Below, one piece after another: positions 19,177-29,232 of a DNA stretch of 64,000 nucleotides; the first letter of the stretch is position 1; each line of letters opens with the position of its first letter. The DNA is from an uncultured Amylibacter sp. Lineage in GTDB: Bacteria; Pseudomonadota; Alphaproteobacteria; Rhodobacterales; Rhodobacteraceae. The DNA lies in assembly GCA_905182285.1 (NCBI GenBank), contig CAJJAY010000012.1, positions 124,001 to 188,000 on the forward strand. The letters run 5' to 3'. Position numbers and translations under genes: made by a program. Under the pieces are notes generated by a model, which was given only the letters and a program-made list of their open reading frames with translations, made no database searches and was not told the DNA's origin.

Positions 19177-20250
19177 TTAGTTAGGCACGCTACCTTCAAT
19201 GCCTTCTACATAAAAATTCATTCCAAGTAATGTTCCATCGTCAGCTGTTTCTCCAGCAGCCAACCAAGCTGAGCCATCTTGTTTGTTAACTGGGCCTGTG
19301 AAGCTATGCGTAGATCCACTCATTAATGCTTCTTTCAAAGCTGTCGCAGACGCCTGAACATCAGCAGGAATATCATTAGAGAAATCACCAATGCCAACCA
19401 TTCCCTCTTTAATACCATCCCATGTAGATGTTGATTCCCAAGTTCCATCCATTACTGCCTGTGTGCGAGCAATATAGTAAGGCGCCCAATCATCAATAAT
19501 AGAAGACAAGCGAGCTGTAGGGCCAAACTGCTTCATGTCTGAGGCTTGTCCAAAAGCATACATACCTTTTTCTTCAGCTATAGTCATAGCAGCAGGTGAG
19601 TCTGTGTGTTGCATAATAATGTCTGCACCCTGTTCAATAAGAGCAGTTGCAGCATCAGCTTCTTTAGCCGGATCAAACCAAGTATATGCCCAAACAATCT
19701 TTAATTTAACATCTGGATTCACTTTTTTTGCGGCAATATAAGCAGCATTAATTCCACGGATAACTTCAGGAATTGGGAATGATGCTATATAACCAATTGT
19801 ATTAGTTTTAGTCATGTGACCAGCAATATGTCCAATGACTGAACGTCCTTCATAAAAGCGCGCAGAATAAATAGCAACATTATCAGCTTGCTTGTATCCT
19901 GTAGCATGCTCAAATTTCACATTAGGAAATTTCTTTGCTACGTTTATAGTAGGATCCATATATCCAAAAGACGTTGTGAAAATTAGATCTGCGCCATCTA
20001 ACGCCATTTGTGTCATTACACGTTCTGAGTCTGCACCTTCTGGAACTGACTCAACAAACATAGTTTCAACTTTATCACCAAACGCTTCTTCAACTGCCTT
20101 ACGGCCTTCATTGTGCTCATATGACCAGCCGAAATCCCCAACTGGGCCTACATATACAAAACCAACTTTAGTTTTATCTTCAGCTTGGGCCATTCCACCC
20201 AATCCAACGACCAGTGCAGCACCAGCCATAAGTGTTTTTAGCAGCTTCAT
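19177..20250 (-). CDS. BMP-family substrate-binding protein, nucleoside/purine ABC transporter
   Basis: Periplasmic binding protein of the basic membrane protein (Med/BmpA) family, 357 residues, with a signal peptide ending AQA before ED at residue 24. Segments such as GFVYVGPVGDFGWSYEHNEG and DLIFTTSFGYMDP are typical. Characterised members bind nucleosides or purines. It is the last gene of its transport operon, preceded by a small hairpin (20270-20285) and a strong AAAGGAG site, which fits the higher expression binding proteins need. Confidence 0.88.
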   Translation of the reverse strand: MKLLKTLMAGAALVVGLGGMAQAEDKTKVGFVYVGPVGDFGWSYEHNEGRKAVEEAFGDKVETMFVESVPEGADSERVMTQMALDGADLIFTTSFGYMDPTINVAKKFPNVKFEHATGYKQADNVAIYSARFYEGRSVIGHIAGHMTKTNTIGYIASFPIPEVIRGINAAYIAAKKVNPDVKLKIVWAYTWFDPAKEADAATALIEQGADIIMQHTDSPAAMTIAEEKGMYAFGQASDMKQFGPTARLSSIIDDWAPYYIARTQAVMDGTWESTSTWDGIKEGMVGIGDFSNDIPADVQASATALKEALMSGSTHSFTGPVNKQDGSAWLAAGETADDGTLLGMNFYVEGIEGSVPN

Positions 20251-20300
20251 TTTAATCTCCTTTTTTTGCGAGGCATTAGCGCCTCAATGAATTAAACCTC

Positions 20301-21224
20301 TTAAGATGAGGCGTGGAAAATTTTGCCCAAAGAGGCCGGCGCATTAACAGATGCACGCGTACGATCCGCAGACATAATAACAAGAACTACGATTGTAACA
20401 AGATATGGTGCCATAGAAAGATATGAAACAGGTATGGCAAACCCATTTGCCTGTAAATTAAGCTGTAATATGGTTACTCCGCCAAACAAATAGGCACCAA
20501 GTATAAGTCTCCAAGGCTTCCAACTTGCAAAAACAACTATTGCTAGGGCAATCCATCCAGCACCTGCAGTCATACCTTCTGTCCATTGGGGCACACGTAT
20601 TAATGACAAATAAGCACCACCTAAACCTGCACATGCTCCTCCAAACATTATGGCTAAAACCCTTATGCGTATAACTTTATAGCCTAGAGCATGTGCTGCA
20701 TCATGATTTTCACCAACAGCTCTTAAAATTAGCCCTGCTCTGGTAAACTTTAAAAAAATCCAAACTATTAAAACCAAAAACACACTAAAATACACCATAA
20801 GATCATGATTAAAGATAATAGGACCAATAATAGATATATCTGACATTCCAAACCATTCAAATTTTGGAGAACTTGGAGGCTTTATTCCAGAATAACTATG
20901 CCCCAATAAAGCTGCCAATCCTAAACCAAAAAGAGTTAAAGCAAGCCCAGAAGCAACCTGATTCGCTAGTAAATATTGTGTAAGAATTGCAAATAGTAAT
21001 GATAAAATTGCTCCAGAAATTGCAGCAATACAAAAGCCAACAAAAGGGCTACCTGAATTAACCGCAGCTATAAAACCACAGATAGCTCCCATTATCATCA
21101 TGCCTTCCACCCCAAGATTAAGAACACCAGATTTCTCAACAATTAATTCACCTGTTGCTGCTAAAAGAATTGGTGTGGCAGCAACAATTAGACTGGCAAT
21201 TAAAGATACAACTGAAATATCCAT
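20301..21224 (-). CDS. Nucleoside/purine ABC transporter, second permease
   Basis: Integral membrane permease, 307 residues, of the BPD_transp_2 type (about eight to ten helices). GVLNLGVEGMMIMGA near residues 34-48 is the conserved signature in the first half, and LRAVGENHDAAHALGYKV is the cytoplasmic loop that contacts the ATPase. It resembles YufQ/NupQ-type subunits. The start overlaps the stop of the first permease by one base. Confidence 0.9.
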   Translation of the reverse strand: MDISVVSLIASLIVAATPILLAATGELIVEKSGVLNLGVEGMMIMGAICGFIAAVNSGSPFVGFCIAAISGAILSLLFAILTQYLLANQVASGLALTLFGLGLAALLGHSYSGIKPPSSPKFEWFGMSDISIIGPIIFNHDLMVYFSVFLVLIVWIFLKFTRAGLILRAVGENHDAAHALGYKVIRIRVLAIMFGGACAGLGGAYLSLIRVPQWTEGMTAGAGWIALAIVVFASWKPWRLILGAYLFGGVTILQLNLQANGFAIPVSYLSMAPYLVTIVVLVIMSADRTRASVNAPASLGKIFHASS

Positions 21225-22306
21225 TATTTAGTTATCCTTTTGCCAATTCGTATTTTAAAATTTACCAATACATCCACTGCCAACAAAAAGAATAAAAGCA
21301 TCCCCTGAAAGACCTGGATTGATGCTTTAGGTAAACTAAGTTGTGATTGAATAATATCTCCACCAACATATGTCACAGCTAAAAGTAACCCTGCAAATAA
21401 AATACCAATTGGATGTAATCTTCCTAAAAAAGCAACAATAATGGCAGTAAATCCATAGCCAACTGGAAATGTGGTGGTTAATTTCCCAGCAGGTCCAGTT
21501 AATTCAAACAATCCAGCCATCCCAGCTAAAGCACCTGATAATCCCAAACAGATTGCAATCATCTTATTTGGATTTACGCCTGCAAATTTAGCAGCACGAG
21601 GAGCTTGACCAGCTAAGCGAACATTAAATCCAAAAATATGTCGAGTAATTGCAATATAAGCCATAATAACAATTCCTAGAGTTACTAAAACTCCCCAATG
21701 GATACCAGTTCCAGACCATAATTCAGGATTATGTGCTGAAGGGAAATCTTGAAAGGAACGGCTCTCTGGGAAGTTAAATCCATCAGGGTTACGCAAAGGT
21801 CCAGTAACCATTCCAACAAGAAAATTAAAAGCAACATATACTAGCATCAATGATACGAGTATTTCATTTGCATTAAATTTAATCTTCAAATACGCCGGAA
21901 TCAAACCCCATAACAACCCACCAATTGAACCCATTAATATCATTAGAGGAAAAACTATAAAGCTATCCATTGGATATAATGCTAAACCAGTAGCACCACC
22001 AATCACAGCACCCATTATAAATTGTCCTTCTGCACCAATATTCCAAATACCAGCCCTAAATCCAAATGATAAACCTAATGCAATCATTATTAGAGGTGCA
22101 GCTTTTACTAAAATTTGTCCGCGATAATAGAATGCATGCTCGCCAAGCAAGGGATCCCAAAAAATCATCCGAATGGCATCAAAAGGGTTTTTCCCTAAAA
22201 AAACAAAAAGTAACCCTCCAAAAATCATAGTAGCTAAAACCGCAAGAATAGGTGTTAAGCCAATCATTATATTTGATGGGTCAGTTCGTGGTTCAAGTCG
22301 CATCAT
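21224..22306 (-). CDS. Nucleoside/purine ABC transporter, first permease
   Basis: Integral membrane permease, 360 residues, YufP/NupP type. After the first helices it carries FRAGIWNIGAEGQFIMGAV and a cytoplasmic loop VRLAGQAPRAAKFAGVNP that corresponds to the ATPase contact. It starts with a four-base overlap with the ATPase stop and is followed by the second permease, so all four genes should be translated together. Confidence 0.9.
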   Translation of the reverse strand: MMRLEPRTDPSNIMIGLTPILAVLATMIFGGLLFVFLGKNPFDAIRMIFWDPLLGEHAFYYRGQILVKAAPLIMIALGLSFGFRAGIWNIGAEGQFIMGAVIGGATGLALYPMDSFIVFPLMILMGSIGGLLWGLIPAYLKIKFNANEILVSLMLVYVAFNFLVGMVTGPLRNPDGFNFPESRSFQDFPSAHNPELWSGTGIHWGVLVTLGIVIMAYIAITRHIFGFNVRLAGQAPRAAKFAGVNPNKMIAICLGLSGALAGMAGLFELTGPAGKLTTTFPVGYGFTAIIVAFLGRLHPIGILFAGLLLAVTYVGGDIIQSQLSLPKASIQVFQGMLLFFLLAVDVLVNFKIRIGKRITK

Positions 22307-23799
22307 GCTATTTCAGTCCCCCCCATCATTAATCCAATTTCTTCTATTGTTATTCCCTTAGCTGGTCTTGGTTTTGATACTTTACCCTCTGAAAGCACCA
22401 TAAAACTATCTGAAATTTCCATTAATTCATCTAAATCTTGACTAATAACCAATACACCAGCTCCACCTTCAGCAAGTTCAAGCAATGCCTGCCTAATAAA
22501 AGCTGCAGCAGCTGCATCCACACCCCAAGTAGGCTGATTAACAACAAAAACTCTTGGACTTTGTAAAATTTCACGCCCAATTACAAATTTTTGTAAATTT
22601 CCACCAGATAAAGATTTTGCACCATTTCGAACTGATGGTGTTCTTACATCAAATTTTTGAACAATTTTTTCCGCAAAAGCGATTGCTCCAGATTTATTTA
22701 AAAACCCTCGGCGGCCCAATTTTTGGCGCTGAAATCCAGTCAAAAGTGTATTTTCAGCTAGTGTCATTTCAGGAGCTGCAGCATGACCAAGCCGTTCTTC
22801 AGGTGCAGTCAACAGTCCAAGTAATCTGCGTTGTACAGGATTTGATTGCCCTATGAATTCATTTTCCAACTTTATAGAATTTTTATCAGTCAAAGTTTCT
22901 CCAGACAAAGCAAACATAAGCTCATCCTGTCCATTCCCAGCCACTCCTGCAACGCCCATCACTTCACCAGAACGTAGATTAAAGGATACATTTTTCAAAG
23001 AAGTTCCAAAAGGATCTAATGATTTTAATGTTAACTCATCTACTTCTAATACTGGCATGCCAAAATTTGCTTTTGATTTCTTTGGTGATTTAAGTTTTGA
23101 ACCAACCATCATCTCAGCCATGCTTTTAGCTGTTTCATTTTTAGGTACACATGTGCCAATAACCTTGCCACGTCTTAATATTGTTGCACGCTCACACAAT
23201 ACCTTAATTTCTTCTAATTTATGTGAAATATATAAGATTGATGTACCCTCATCTCTAAGACGGCGTAGCGTTAAAAACAAAGTCTCTACCTCTTGTGGCG
23301 TGAGAACAGATGTTGGTTCATCCATAATCAAAAGTTTTGGATCTTGTAGTAAACACCGAATTATTTCTACACGTTGGCGCTCACCAACTGAAAGGTCTCC
23401 TACCAATCTTTTCGGATCTAAACTTAATCCATACTTAGATGAAACTTTTCTAATTTTATCAGATAGTATAATTAAACTTGGTGGGTTTTCCATTCCTAAA
23501 GCAATATTTTCAGTTACGCTTAGAGCTTCAAAGAGCGAAAAATGCTGGAATACCATTGCAATACCTGCAAGCCTTGCGGTCCGCGGTTCAGTAGGAGTAA
23601 ATCCCTTACCTTCCAACCTCATCATTCCAAAGTCGGGCTGAACTAAACCATAAATCATTTTTACTAATGTTGATTTACCTGCACCATTTTCACCCAACAA
23701 AGCATGAATTTCACCTTTATCAACTTCAAAACTTATATCATCATTTGCAATAACACCGGGGTATGCCTTTGTGAGGTTATCTAGCCTAATAAGTGTCAT
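22303..23799 (-). CDS. Nucleoside/purine ABC transporter, double ATPase
   Basis: A 498-residue ATPase with two ABC domains, of the sugar/nucleoside type. First domain: Walker A LLGENGAGKSTL near 34, signature LSVGERQRVEI, Walker B LLIMDEPTSVL. In the second domain the Walker A is degenerate (VAGVAGNGQDEL) and the signature is LSGGNLQKFVIG, as is normal for this class. It is the first gene of the operon. About 60-80 bases upstream, at 23862-23878, lies an AT-rich palindrome GTATATAT-T-ATATATAC that may overlap the promoter. Confidence 0.92.
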   Translation of the reverse strand: MTLIRLDNLTKAYPGVIANDDISFEVDKGEIHALLGENGAGKSTLVKMIYGLVQPDFGMMRLEGKGFTPTEPRTARLAGIAMVFQHFSLFEALSVTENIALGMENPPSLIILSDKIRKVSSKYGLSLDPKRLVGDLSVGERQRVEIIRCLLQDPKLLIMDEPTSVLTPQEVETLFLTLRRLRDEGTSILYISHKLEEIKVLCERATILRRGKVIGTCVPKNETAKSMAEMMVGSKLKSPKKSKANFGMPVLEVDELTLKSLDPFGTSLKNVSFNLRSGEVMGVAGVAGNGQDELMFALSGETLTDKNSIKLENEFIGQSNPVQRRLLGLLTAPEERLGHAAAPEMTLAENTLLTGFQRQKLGRRGFLNKSGAIAFAEKIVQKFDVRTPSVRNGAKSLSGGNLQKFVIGREILQSPRVFVVNQPTWGVDAAAAAFIRQALLELAEGGAGVLVISQDLDELMEISDSFMVLSEGKVSKPRPAKGITIEEIGLMMGGTEIA

Positions 23800-23920
23800 A
23801 TATATTTCCCCAAGAAGTCTTTATTTTAGATACTATTACCAAAATTTAATATTTAAAATAAGTATATATTATATATACCTTAGCTCAGCTTGATATTACT
23901 GAAAAGTATTCATTTTAAAC

Positions 23921-23950
23921 AAAAAAGCCCCCGTTAACACGGAGGCTTTT
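23921..23950 (-). terminator. Terminator after the NCS2 permease gene
   Basis: Read on the reverse strand, the stem GCCTCCGT/ACGGGGGC (one mismatch, loop GTTAAC read around the centre) is followed by TTTTTT. It lies 20 bases after the stop of the permease gene and separates it from the ABC transporter promoter. Confidence 0.88.
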
Positions 23951-23969
23951 ATTCTTGCTTTTTAAAAAA

Positions 23970-25298
23970 TTAATCTTCTTCAGGTAATACCAAGTTTAAA
24001 ACTACTGCTAAAATTGCTGTAGGAGCAACTGCTGATGTTGCTAATGTTTTCCAAATACCTGGTAGATATTGAACTGCTGATGGAACTAAATTCAGTCCAA
24101 GACCAACAGCCAATGAAACAGAGATAATAATCATATTTCTTCGAGACATTTTTACTGATGCAAGCATATTCATACCTGCTGCAGCCACCATGCCAAACAT
24201 TACAATTACACCGCCGCCAAGCACTGGCAGAGGCATTGATGCAATCAAGGCTCCTACTTTTGGTATTAAGCCACAAACGATCATAATAATACCAGCAATT
24301 GTCACAACATGGCGTGACATTATACCAGTCATACCAACTATCCCTACATTCTGACTGAACGATGTGTTTGGTAAGCCACCAAATACAGCAGCTACTGCGG
24401 AACCAAGTCCATCAGCATATGTTGCACCTGAAATTTCTTCATCTGTTGCATCTCTACCAGCACCTGCTTTTGCAGTTGCAGATGTGTCACCAACAGTTTC
24501 AATTGCAGAAACGATCGACACTAGAGTTACACCAAATACGGCAGCTAAGCTAAATTCAAAGCCGTATGGGAATACAGTTGGAATTTGGAAAAATCCTGCT
24601 TTCGCAACAGCACCAAAATTTACCATACCCTGAGCCCATGCAACTGCATAACCTGCAACAAGACCAATTAGAATTGCTGCACTTGATACTAAACCTCTAC
24701 CCATAAACTTACAAACTAAAGCAACCACAACAACAGTCAGAGCTGCAAACCAATGCATCAATGAACCAAAGCTATCTGCTTCCATTTGAAAATTAGCTGC
24801 ACCGCCTGCGGCATATTTAATTGCAACAGGAATTAGATATAAACCAATTGCTAATATTACCAAGCCAGTTACCAATGGTGGAAACATAAAGCGAAGATGC
24901 TTAATAAATCCACCAAGGAAAAAGTGAATTATACCAGCTATTAAACATGATGTTAAAGTCACGCCTAAACCTTGAGTTGCTGCGATACCTGCAAGAACAC
25001 CAACAAATGCAAAGCTTGTTCCCTGCATGATTGGAAGTCGTGCACCTATTGGACCAAATCCAACAGTTTGAAATAGTGTGGCTACCCCAGCAAACAACAT
25101 TGCCATTTGAATAAGGTAGACTTGCTCAGTACCACCAAACGCAAGGCCAGCGGCGCCTGCTACAATTACAGATGGTGTTACATTCGAAGCAAACATTGCT
25201 AATACATGTTGAATGCCTAATGGAATTGCCTGCCCCATTGGCGGTGTGACGTTTGGATCTCTCATTTCTTCTGGAGTTCCTGTTATAGAATCTGTCAT
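23970..25298 (-). CDS. NCS2-family xanthine/uracil permease
   Basis: A 442-residue transporter with about 12-14 membrane segments. It has LGIQHVLAMFASNVTPSVIVAGAAG near the start and the NCS2 signature region GGLPNTSFSQNVGIVGMTG in the middle (about residues 300-318), which carries the QNxG substrate-site motif. Members take up xanthine, uric acid or uracil by proton symport. The neighbours, a nucleoside ABC transporter and 8-oxoguanine deaminase, favour purines. GGGGAAG precedes the ATG. Confidence 0.9.
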   Translation of the reverse strand: MTDSITGTPEEMRDPNVTPPMGQAIPLGIQHVLAMFASNVTPSVIVAGAAGLAFGGTEQVYLIQMAMLFAGVATLFQTVGFGPIGARLPIMQGTSFAFVGVLAGIAATQGLGVTLTSCLIAGIIHFFLGGFIKHLRFMFPPLVTGLVILAIGLYLIPVAIKYAAGGAANFQMEADSFGSLMHWFAALTVVVVALVCKFMGRGLVSSAAILIGLVAGYAVAWAQGMVNFGAVAKAGFFQIPTVFPYGFEFSLAAVFGVTLVSIVSAIETVGDTSATAKAGAGRDATDEEISGATYADGLGSAVAAVFGGLPNTSFSQNVGIVGMTGIMSRHVVTIAGIIMIVCGLIPKVGALIASMPLPVLGGGVIVMFGMVAAAGMNMLASVKMSRRNMIIISVSLAVGLGLNLVPSAVQYLPGIWKTLATSAVAPTAILAVVLNLVLPEED

Positions 25299-25734
25299 TT
25301 TCTTCCCCTATTTCTTGCACCTGGAAAAGGTACGTTATGTTGTGATTGCCCACAAACTATCTAAGGGATGGCAGAAAAAAACATAAAATCAAGAAAAATC
25401 TTATAAACTGTATTCATTATCAAATTTTTCAATATAAACTTTAAAAATAAGATAAAACCAAAAATTTAGTGAATATTATTCATTATTGATTTAAAAATTA
25501 TTCATTATAATAAAAAAAATTATATTTTTTCTCTTAACATATTAATTTAACAGAGAAATTTATTATAGAAACTATAACATATTTAGAAAATCATAGTTTC
25601 TTAATTATATAAAAGATATAACGATTAAATAGCATATTGAATATTTAAGTTACCAAAAAAAAATAGCTTTTTCAAAAAAATAGAATCATTCGAAGCGTAA
25701 TGTGTTAGACTTATTAGAGAAAATTGCCCTAATA
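25299..25734. promoter_or_regulatory. 436-base intergenic region with an inverted repeat
   Basis: No gene or known riboswitch is visible between the NCS2 permease start and the end of the deaminase gene. The DNA is extremely AT-rich. A nine-base inverted repeat AGAAACTAT / ATAGTTTCT with a 17-base spacer lies at 25567-25601, and ATTATTCATTAT occurs twice near 25480-25510. These may be regulator sites for the permease, but AT-rich DNA makes chance repeats likely. Confidence 0.35.
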
Positions 25735-27078
25735 TCAGTTCATCAATCTTTTTACCCTTTTATTAACCCGCTCTACTATCATACCCTCTTCTTGATTGAC
25801 CAGCTTACCATCTGAGACAACACGCTGACCCTCAACAAGTAGATCTCTAACATTAAATGGCCCATTCAAAACAAGTGCTGCAACTGGATCCCATGCTCCT
25901 GCTGCCGCAAGGCCAGTAATATCCCAAATTGCAATATCTGCGCGTTTACCTACCTCAATTGACCCTAAATCAGAACGGTTTAAAACAGAAGCGCCACCAA
26001 GTGTTGCAACTTCCAAAGCCTCTCTCGCTCGCATAGAATTTGCGCCATTCTTTACTCTTTGTAATAATAGTAATTGTCTTGCCTCTGATAATAAATGTCC
26101 AGAATCACTTGACGCTGAACCATCAACGCCCAAACCAACTTTCACTCCTGAATCTCTCATTTCACGTATAGGGGCAATTCCTGATCCAAGCCTACAGTTT
26201 GAACATGGGCAATGTGCTACTCCTGTCTTGGTGCGGGCAAATAAATTAATTTCTTCTGTATTTAATTTTACACAGTGCGCATGCCAGACATGATTTCCTG
26301 TCCACCCAAGTCGCTCAGCATATTCTCCAGGCCTGCAACCAAATTTTTCTAATGAATATGCGATGTCTTCATCATTCTCAGCAAGGTGAGTATGCAACAT
26401 AACATTTTTATCTAATGCCATTACAGCAGTATCTCGCATTAATCCTTCCGAAACAGTGAAAGGTGAACATGGCGCCAATCCAACTTGCACCATCGCATTA
26501 TTAGATGGATCATGTAATTCGCTTATAACTCTTTCAAAATCTTTTAAAATTTCAGATTCTTTTTCAACCAAACTGTCAGGTGGAAGTCCACCATTACTTT
26601 CTCCAACTGACATTGCTCCACGAGTAGCATGAAATCTTATACCAATTGATTTAGCTCCATTTATGGCATGCTCCATTTCAACATCATTAGGAAATATATA
26701 CTGATGATCTGAACTTAAAGAGCACCCAGATAAAGCTAATTCAGCCAGTCCTGATTGAGCAGAGACATACATATCCTCACCCTCCATCCGTTGAAAAATT
26801 GGGTAGAGCGTTTTTAACCAACCAAACAGCAAAGCATCTTGCCCAGCAGGCACTCCTCGGACCAAAGATTGAAATAAATGGTGATGAGTGTTTATTAAAC
26901 CTGGAGTGACAACGCATCCATTTGCATCAATTACTTCATCAGCTGATGTTAAATTATTACCAACCCCTAATATAGAACCATTTTCAATTAAGATGTTGGT
27001 ACCCTTTAGCTCTGTCCGCTTTGCATCCATTGTAACTATAACATCAGCATTTTTTATTAAGGTCGTTGTTTTTTTCAT
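25735..27078 (-). CDS. 8-oxoguanine deaminase (amidohydrolase family)
   Basis: Zinc-dependent deaminase of 447 residues that converts 8-oxoguanine to urate; related enzymes were once annotated as hydroxyatrazine hydrolases. Metal ligands are visible in NTHHHLFQS, HTHLAEND, WHAHCVKLN and GLGVDGSASSD. The amidohydrolase ends KRADIAIWDI...WDPVAALV fit the 8-oxoguanine group. ATG at 27078 is used, with AAGGG seven bases upstream; a TTG at 27105 would add nine residues. It is on the same strand as the NCS2 permease and BMP transporter, which suggests import and breakdown of oxidised purines. Confidence 0.85.
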   Translation of the reverse strand: MKKTTTLIKNADVIVTMDAKRTELKGTNILIENGSILGVGNNLTSADEVIDANGCVVTPGLINTHHHLFQSLVRGVPAGQDALLFGWLKTLYPIFQRMEGEDMYVSAQSGLAELALSGCSLSSDHQYIFPNDVEMEHAINGAKSIGIRFHATRGAMSVGESNGGLPPDSLVEKESEILKDFERVISELHDPSNNAMVQVGLAPCSPFTVSEGLMRDTAVMALDKNVMLHTHLAENDEDIAYSLEKFGCRPGEYAERLGWTGNHVWHAHCVKLNTEEINLFARTKTGVAHCPCSNCRLGSGIAPIREMRDSGVKVGLGVDGSASSDSGHLLSEARQLLLLQRVKNGANSMRAREALEVATLGGASVLNRSDLGSIEVGKRADIAIWDITGLAAAGAWDPVAALVLNGPFNVRDLLVEGQRVVSDGKLVNQEEGMIVERVNKRVKRLMN

Positions 27079-27149
27079 TGCAGAACCCTTAGCCCAAACG
27101 GACAAATTAGTTTAATTAAATAATAATATAATTTAACATTTGTATTGAA

Positions 27150-27182
27150 ATGGAAATACTTATTAAATTTAAATATTTCCAT
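27150..27182 (-). terminator. Inverted repeat, possible terminator of ilvD
   Basis: A nine-base arm ATGGAAATA pairs with TATTTCCAT across a 15-base loop, 18 bases after the ilvD stop. The T-run after the stem is weak on the reverse strand (TTCAAT) but strong on the plus strand (TTTTTT), where no gene leads into it. It may act as a weak terminator or an RNA-stabilising end. Confidence 0.45.
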
Positions 27183-27199
27183 TTTTTCTAATTTATAAC

Positions 27200-29041
27200 C
27201 TAAGGTTCACCTCGAACAGCGCCTTGAGAAGCATTAGTCACTAAAGATGCATAAGCCCGCAATGCACGACTAACTTTACGCTTTCTTTCTTCTACTGGTG
27301 CCCAAGCATCTTCGCCTTTAGCAATCATTTTATCTCTTCTATCGTTTAGCTCTTTATCAGATAGAGAAACATTAATTGAGCGGTTGGGAATATCAATTTC
27401 AATGATATCGCCTTCTTCTATTAATCCAATATTACCACCTTCTGCTGCTTCAGGAGAAACATGGCCAATTGATAAACCAGATGTACCTCCTGAAAAGCGG
27501 CCATCTGTTATCAAGGCACAAGCCTTACCTAAACGCATAGATTTCAAATAGGATGTTGGATAAAGCATTTCCTGCATGCCAGGTCCACCTTTTGGGCCTT
27601 CATATCTAATGACAACAACGTCACCTGCTACTACTTCTTTATTCAAAATACGATTAACTGCAGTATCCTGACTTTCACAAACAACTGCTCGCCCGCTAAA
27701 CTTTAGTATGCTATCATCAACACCAGCTGTTTTTACAACACAACCTTCTTGAGCAATGTTTCCAAATAATACAGCAAGACCACCATCAGTACTAAATGCA
27801 TTATCTTTACTTCTTATGACACCATTTGCTCGGTCTAAATCTAGTTCGTTATATTCACGTGATTGACTAAATGCTTGAGTAGTCCGAACTCCTCCTGGCG
27901 CAGCTAAGAATAAATCATGTGCCGCTTTATTATTTGTTATGGCAACATCCCAATTGTTAATTGCTTGTGCCATTGTAGGGCTATGAATTGTAGAGACAGA
28001 TGTATCCAATAAACCACACCGATCAAGTTCACCAAGTAATGCAAAAATTCCTCCTGCACGATGCACATCTTCCATATGAACATTTGCTATTGCTGGAGCA
28101 ACTTTACATAAACATGGTGTAGATCTTGATAAACGATCAATATCATCAACCGTAAAGTCAACTTCTGCTTCTTTTGCCATAGCTAATAAGTGTAATATAG
28201 TATTAGTAGATCCACCCATGGTTATATCCACTATCATAGCATTTTCAAAAGCTGCTTTCGTAGCAATACCGCGCGCTGTAAGGTCTTTTTCACCACCTTC
28301 ATAGTGACGCTTAGTAAGATCTACAATCAACCTGCCAGCTTCGCGAAATAATGCTTCACGTTTTGAATGTGTTGCTAATGTTGACCCATTACCAGGCAGT
28401 GCCAATCCTAAAGCTTCAGCAAGACAATTCATAGAATTAGCTGTAAACATACCCGAACAAGAACCACATGTTGGGCAAGCAGCTTCCTCTATTGCTTTAA
28501 CATTAGCGTCAGACATATCTGGATTTGCAGCTTCAATCATTGCATCAACGAGGTCAACTTTTCGCAATTCACCATCTATATCGACTTTACCAGCCTCCAT
28601 AGGGCCACCAGAAACAAATACAACAGGTATATCTAACCTTAAAGCAGCCATCAGCATACCAGGTGTAATTTTATCACAATTTGAAATACAAACCATTGCA
28701 TCTGCACAATGCGCGTTTACCATATATTCAACACTATCAGCAATAATTTCACGACTAGGCAAAGAATAAAGCATTCCATCATGGCCCATTGCAATACCAT
28801 CATCTACCGCAATGGTATTAAATTCCTTGGCAACCCCACCATTTGCCTCAATTTCACCCGCAACAAGCTGGCCTAAATCTTTTAAATGAACATGTCCTGG
28901 AACGAACTGTGTAAATGAGTTTACAACCGCAATAATTGGTTTACCAAAATCTTCATCTGTCATACCAGTTGCTCGCCAAAGCCCGCGAGCTCCAGCCATA
29001 TTACGACCATGTGTTGTTGTCCTAGAACGATATGGGATCAT
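27200..29041 (-). CDS. ilvD: Dihydroxy-acid dehydratase
   Basis: Fe-S enzyme of valine and isoleucine synthesis that dehydrates 2,3-dihydroxy acids to 2-oxo acids. Length 613 matches the long IlvD form. Cluster and active-site residues lie in [13 protein letters not shown] at 118-130 and [16 protein letters not shown] from 192; the C-terminal signature [20 protein letters not shown] is also present. AGGATAAAATA precedes the ATG. It is divergent from the aldehyde dehydrogenase gene with 191 bases between, and no attenuator could be recognised there. Confidence 0.97.
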   Translation of the reverse strand: MIPYRSRTTTHGRNMAGARGLWRATGMTDEDFGKPIIAVVNSFTQFVPGHVHLKDLGQLVAGEIEANGGVAKEFNTIAVDDGIAMGHDGMLYSLPSREIIADSVEYMVNAHCADAMVCISNCDKITPGMLMAALRLDIPVVFVSGGPMEAGKVDIDGELRKVDLVDAMIEAANPDMSDANVKAIEEAACPTCGSCSGMFTANSMNCLAEALGLALPGNGSTLATHSKREALFREAGRLIVDLTKRHYEGGEKDLTARGIATKAAFENAMIVDITMGGSTNTILHLLAMAKEAEVDFTVDDIDRLSRSTPCLCKVAPAIANVHMEDVHRAGGIFALLGELDRCGLLDTSVSTIHSPTMAQAINNWDVAITNNKAAHDLFLAAPGGVRTTQAFSQSREYNELDLDRANGVIRSKDNAFSTDGGLAVLFGNIAQEGCVVKTAGVDDSILKFSGRAVVCESQDTAVNRILNKEVVAGDVVVIRYEGPKGGPGMQEMLYPTSYLKSMRLGKACALITDGRFSGGTSGLSIGHVSPEAAEGGNIGLIEEGDIIEIDIPNRSINVSLSDKELNDRRDKMIAKGEDAWAPVEERKRKVSRALRAYASLVTNASQGAVRGEP

Positions 29042-29232
29042 TATTTTATCCTGTATAAAAGTTATGGATGTAGTTTTGCCAAAAATATGAATTAAATGCT
29101 ACTAGATTCTATAATTTATAATCATAATCTTGTTGTATTAGTACTTTGGGCAATCATTAGTTGATAATATATACAATAATGAATTAAAGATAAAAAAAAT
29201 ATACCTTTCACAACAATCTTTTAGGAAACAAA

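Noticed and set aside
22853-23641. 262-residue open frame opposite the double ATPase
   Set aside because: It lies wholly inside a clear ABC ATPase gene, shows no family motif and reads as an antisense shadow.
29042-29232. Attenuator or leader peptide upstream of ilvD
   Set aside because: No leader frame rich in Ile, Val or Leu codons and no terminator stem was found in the divergent gap.
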